This document shows, one piece after another, positions 61,251-64,000 of a stretch of 64,000 nucleotides of DNA (position 1 is the first letter of the stretch; each line of letters begins with the position of its first letter). The stretch is from Halococcus agarilyticus. GTDB taxonomy: Archaea; Halobacteriota; Halobacteria; Halobacteriales; Halococcaceae. Below the pieces are notes generated by a model. That model did not search any database, was not told the DNA's origin, and saw only the letters and a program-made list of their open reading frames with translations. The stretch covers positions 1 through 64,000 of the forward strand of contig NZ_BAFM01000017.1 of NCBI RefSeq assembly GCF_000334895.1. The letters run 5' to 3'. The translations under genes and the position numbers were made by a program.

Positions 61251-62936
61251 TCACGACGTTTTCCCGTCCTGTCGATCGTGCTCGATGGGTTCGGGGTCAC
61301 GCTCGTCGGGGTCGCCGTGACCGCCGCCGCCAGGCGTCCACACGATCACCGTGGTCCCTGCCGCGACCTCCCGCGTGGTCTTCGCCGACACTACCTCACC
61401 GTCGATCAGGTTCTCTCCACACGCACCGTCCTCGCCACCGGCGATTCCACGAGGAGCGACGCGGCGGCGTTCGGTGAGCAACGAGACGCTGGCGTCGACC
61501 CCGAGCGTGACGGCGCGCTCGATCCCCAGCCCGCCACGATACCGGCCGCGCCCCCCACTATCCGGACGGAGCGCGTATCGCTCCACGCGGAGCGGGTAGG
61601 CGTCTTCGAGCGCTTCGACTGGTGTGTTCAGCGTGTTCGTCATTCCGACCTGGACGCCGTCCATCCCGTCTCCGTCCGGCCGTGCGCCGGCTCCGCCCCC
61701 GATGGTCTCGTAGTAGGTGAACCCCTCATCGGTACCGTTTCCGCCGTTCCCCACATCGCCCCGGCTGCCGACGACGAGGTTGTTCATCGTTCCCTGGCCG
61801 GCCGCCGGCACGACGTCGGGCGCGGCCTCGGCGAGCGCGGCGAAGGTGACGTCGGTCACGCGCTGGCTGGTCTCGACGTTGCCCCCGACGACGGCGGCCG
61901 GCGGCTCGGGGTTCAGTAGAGACCGCTCGGGAGCTACGATGGAGGTCGGGTCGTAACACCCCGCGTTCGGCGGAATCTCGGGATCGGTGACGCATCGCAG
62001 GACGAAGTAGACGGCACTTTTGGCCACCGCGAGCGGCGCGTTCAGATTGCCCGGGACCTGGTCGGCCGTCCCCGCGAAATCGACGGTCGCTTCCTCGCCG
62101 TCGATCTCGACCGCGACTTCGATCGGCACGTTCTCGTCGGTCACACCGTCGCCTTCGAGCACGTCGCTCGCCGCGTAGGTGCCGTCCGGAAGATCCGCGA
62201 TCTCGTCCGTCATCCGATCACAGGAGTAGTCGATCACGGCGTCGAACGCCGCGAGCAGCCGATCCCGGCCGTGGTCGTCGAGCAGCGCCCGGAGGCGCTC
62301 GCCGCCGCGTCGGTTGGCCGCGATCTGGGCGCGCAGGTCCGCCCGGCGCTCGCGGGGGTTCCGGACGTTCGCGAGCACGAGCGCCATCACGCGCTCGTCG
62401 ATCTCGCCGCCAGCGACGAGTCGCGTGGGTGGCAGCCGGAGTCCTTCCTGGTGAATCTCGCGCGCGCCAGCGGGCATACTCCCCGGGGTCATGCCGCCGA
62501 CGTCGGCGTGGTGGGCGCGCGAAACCGCGTAGCCGACGATTGCGTCCTCAGGAGAGGCGTTCGCGTCGCCGACTCCATCGCCTTCGCCGCTGGCGATCGG
62601 CGAGACCATCGTCACGTCCGGAAGATGGGTCCCACCGGTGAAGGGATCGTTGAGCACGAACACGTCGCCTGGCTCGGGATCGTGGTCGAGGACGGCGTCG
62701 ACCGCCGCGGGCATCGCGCCGAGATGCACTGGAATGTGTTCGGCCTGAGCGACGAGCCGCCCAGTAGAATCGAACAGCGCGGTCGAGCAGTCCTGGCGTT
62801 CCTTGATGTTCGGCGAGTACGCACCCCGGATCAGCACGCTCCCCATCTCGTCGGCGATTCCTTCGAGCTGGTTGCGCACGATCTCGAGCGTCACCGCATC
62901 GAGTTCGTCGGCTCCGTCGGTATCGGTCGACGTCAC
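61251..62936 (-). CDS. hyuB: hydantoinase/oxoprolinase subunit B
   Basis: 561 aa. GTG 62936 overlaps the hyuA stop by four bases (GTGA) and is preferred over ATG 62993, whose added residues are basic. HyuB signatures are [50 protein letters not shown] and [15 protein letters not shown]. The C-terminal [15 protein letters not shown] is usual. With HyuA it hydrolyses cyclic amides such as 5-oxoproline or hydantoins using ATP. Confidence 0.93.
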   Translation of the reverse strand: MTSTDTDGADELDAVTLEIVRNQLEGIADEMGSVLIRGAYSPNIKERQDCSTALFDSTGRLVAQAEHIPVHLGAMPAAVDAVLDHDPEPGDVFVLNDPFTGGTHLPDVTMVSPIASGEGDGVGDANASPEDAIVGYAVSRAHHADVGGMTPGSMPAGAREIHQEGLRLPPTRLVAGGEIDERVMALVLANVRNPRERRADLRAQIAANRRGGERLRALLDDHGRDRLLAAFDAVIDYSCDRMTDEIADLPDGTYAASDVLEGDGVTDENVPIEVAVEIDGEEATVDFAGTADQVPGNLNAPLAVAKSAVYFVLRCVTDPEIPPNAGCYDPTSIVAPERSLLNPEPPAAVVGGNVETSQRVTDVTFAALAEAAPDVVPAAGQGTMNNLVVGSRGDVGNGGNGTDEGFTYYETIGGGAGARPDGDGMDGVQVGMTNTLNTPVEALEDAYPLRVERYALRPDSGGRGRYRGGLGIERAVTLGVDASVSLLTERRRVAPRGIAGGEDGACGENLIDGEVVSAKTTREVAAGTTVIVWTPGGGGHGDPDERDPEPIEHDRQDGKTS

Positions 62937-64000
62937 GACCCGGCCTCCCGGGAGAGGATCAGGCTCCCGTCGTCGGCGACCGCGGCGCGCCACGACGGCG
63001 GGACGACCGCCGTGCTCTCCGTTGCTTCGAGAATCGCCGGCCCGTCGATCTCGCGGCCGGGGGCGAGCGCCTCACGTGCGTACACCGACGTCTCGTGGCG
63101 CTCGTCGTCGAAGACCACCGATCGATCCTCCTTCCGTGACTCGCCCTCGCCGGCGTACCCGGCGGCCCGCGGTTCGCGCTCGACGGTGGCGGTCGTGCGG
63201 AGCGTGACGAGTTCGACCGCATCGTCCATCCGATAGCCGGCGGCGGTCCCGTGGGCGTCGTGGAATCGATCTTCGAGGATTGCTGGATCGACGGACTCGT
63301 CGACCGGGACGGTGAGTTCGAAGCTCTGGCCGACGTACCGACAGTCCGCCGCGCGCTCGATCCGGGCGGCCGACGGGTCGGACACGTCGGTGCGCACCTC
63401 GTCGGCGAGGTCGTCGTAGACCCGCTCGACCGCGCCGACATCGAGATCGGCGAGCGGGGTCCGGTGGGTTCGGGCCGCGTCGTGTTTCTCGTCGGCCGCC
63501 AGCAGTCCGTACGCCGAGAGCACCCCGCAGGCGCGCGGGACCACGGCAGTCTCGATCCCGAGCGCGTCGGCGAGCGCGGCCGCGTGCATCGGTCCCGCGC
63601 CGCCGAACGCCGCGAGGCCGAACCGTCGCGGGTCGTGGCCGCGTTCGGTCGTCACCGAACGGATCGCCCGCGTCATCGCCGCGTTCGCCACTCGATGGAC
63701 ACCGCGGGCGGCATCTACCGCACCATCGAGGCTCGCTTCCGCAGCGAGGGCAGCGAGCGCCTCGCGGGCCGCGTCGGTGTCGAGTTCGAGGTCGCCGCCG
63801 AGCGCGGAGTCCGCGCCGATGTAGCCGAGCACCACGGCCGCGTCCGTCACCGTGGGATCGGTGCCACCGCGACCGTAACACGCCGGTCCGGGATCGGCTC
63901 CCGCGCTCTCGGGCCCAACCCTGAGCGCGCCGCCGGCATCGACCCACGCGATCGAACCCCCGCCAGCGCCGACGGTGGTGAGGTCGACCATCGGCGTGCC
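62933..64000 (-). CDS. hyuA: hydantoinase/oxoprolinase subunit A, N-terminus outside the window
   Basis: The last 355 codons are present; the frame is open through the right edge. GTPMVDLTTVGAGGGSIAWVDAGG and AFGGAGPMHAAALADALG are diagnostic HyuA phrases of the ASKHA-like fold. It acts with HyuB, with which it is translationally coupled. The N-terminal ATP-binding domain lies beyond 64000. Confidence 0.93.
   Translation of the reverse strand, partial: GTPMVDLTTVGAGGGSIAWVDAGGALRVGPESAGADPGPACYGRGGTDPTVTDAAVVLGYIGADSALGGDLELDTDAAREALAALAAEASLDGAVDAARGVHRVANAAMTRAIRSVTTERGHDPRRFGLAAFGGAGPMHAAALADALGIETAVVPRACGVLSAYGLLAADEKHDAARTHRTPLADLDVGAVERVYDDLADEVRTDVSDPSAARIERAADCRYVGQSFELTVPVDESVDPAILEDRFHDAHGTAAGYRMDDAVELVTLRTTATVEREPRAAGYAGEGESRKEDRSVVFDDERHETSVYAREALAPGREIDGPAILEATESTAVVPPSWRAAVADDGSLILSREAGS

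Overview
This window is chromosomal DNA of an extremely halophilic archaeon (class Halobacteria). It is GC-rich, its predicted proteins are very acidic, and many genes start about 26-30 bases downstream of a TATA-like box, as expected for leaderless archaeal transcripts. It carries haloarchaeal hallmarks: a fused FolC-FolP folate enzyme, GfcR, AglB/AglJ N-glycosylation proteins, a proteasome beta subunit (PsmB), UPF0212 and DUF389. The genus cannot be fixed from the sequence alone.

Layout. 1-1290 is an AT-rich edge with one partial unknown gene. 1361-6204 holds a CAP-domain exported protein, a Nudix hydrolase, an S9 peptidase and a Thr/Pro-repeat membrane-anchored protein. 6259-8742 is folCP. 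8888-15153 is a two-armed, divergent cluster (two TIM-barrel isomerase-like proteins, a UbiA-type prenyltransferase and a TatD-like hydrolase on the minus strand; an inositol-phosphate-synthase-like protein and an NPP-type phosphodiesterase/phosphatase on the plus strand). It strongly resembles the bacterial/plastid ebo cluster. 15172-16848 has a membrane protein, gfcR and an unknown.

17019-31944 is a protein N-glycosylation locus: a DUF368 polyprenyl-phosphate-carrier-like protein overlapping aglB, then on the other strand three glycosyltransferases, three alkaline-phosphatase-superfamily proteins with Thr at the nucleophile position, a Wzx-like flippase, a TrmB-family regulator, a 45-aa Cys-containing protein with a TACT-N8-GAGTA box directly before its start codon, and aglJ. 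32199-39862 has an HdeD-like protein, a long arylsulfatase, a BASS transporter, a permease, DUF389 and YbjQ proteins. 39958-44411 is a run of small conserved or unknown haloarchaeal genes plus a VOC protein, a second BASS transporter and a ferritin-like protein.

44721-53340 is the branched-chain amino acid region: leuA, then ilvB-ilvN-ilvC-(spacer gene)-leuC-leuD-leuB with stop/start overlaps at every junction. Both leuA and ilvB are preceded by a short leaderless reading frame. The one before ilvB ends in a Val/Ile-rich run with locally rare codons that overlaps a GC-rich hairpin, a candidate attenuator. 53387-57105 has small proteins, an HTH-CBS regulator, UPF0212 and psmB; psmB and its neighbours are bracketed by a 394-bp, almost perfect inverted repeat built of short hairpins, with a decayed third copy inside. 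The window ends with a DUF7282-like surface protein, a Tat lipoprotein resembling Dyp-type peroxidases, purM, and hydantoinase/oxoprolinase subunits hyuB and hyuA (hyuA runs off the right edge). No rRNA, tRNA or CRISPR array was recognised.
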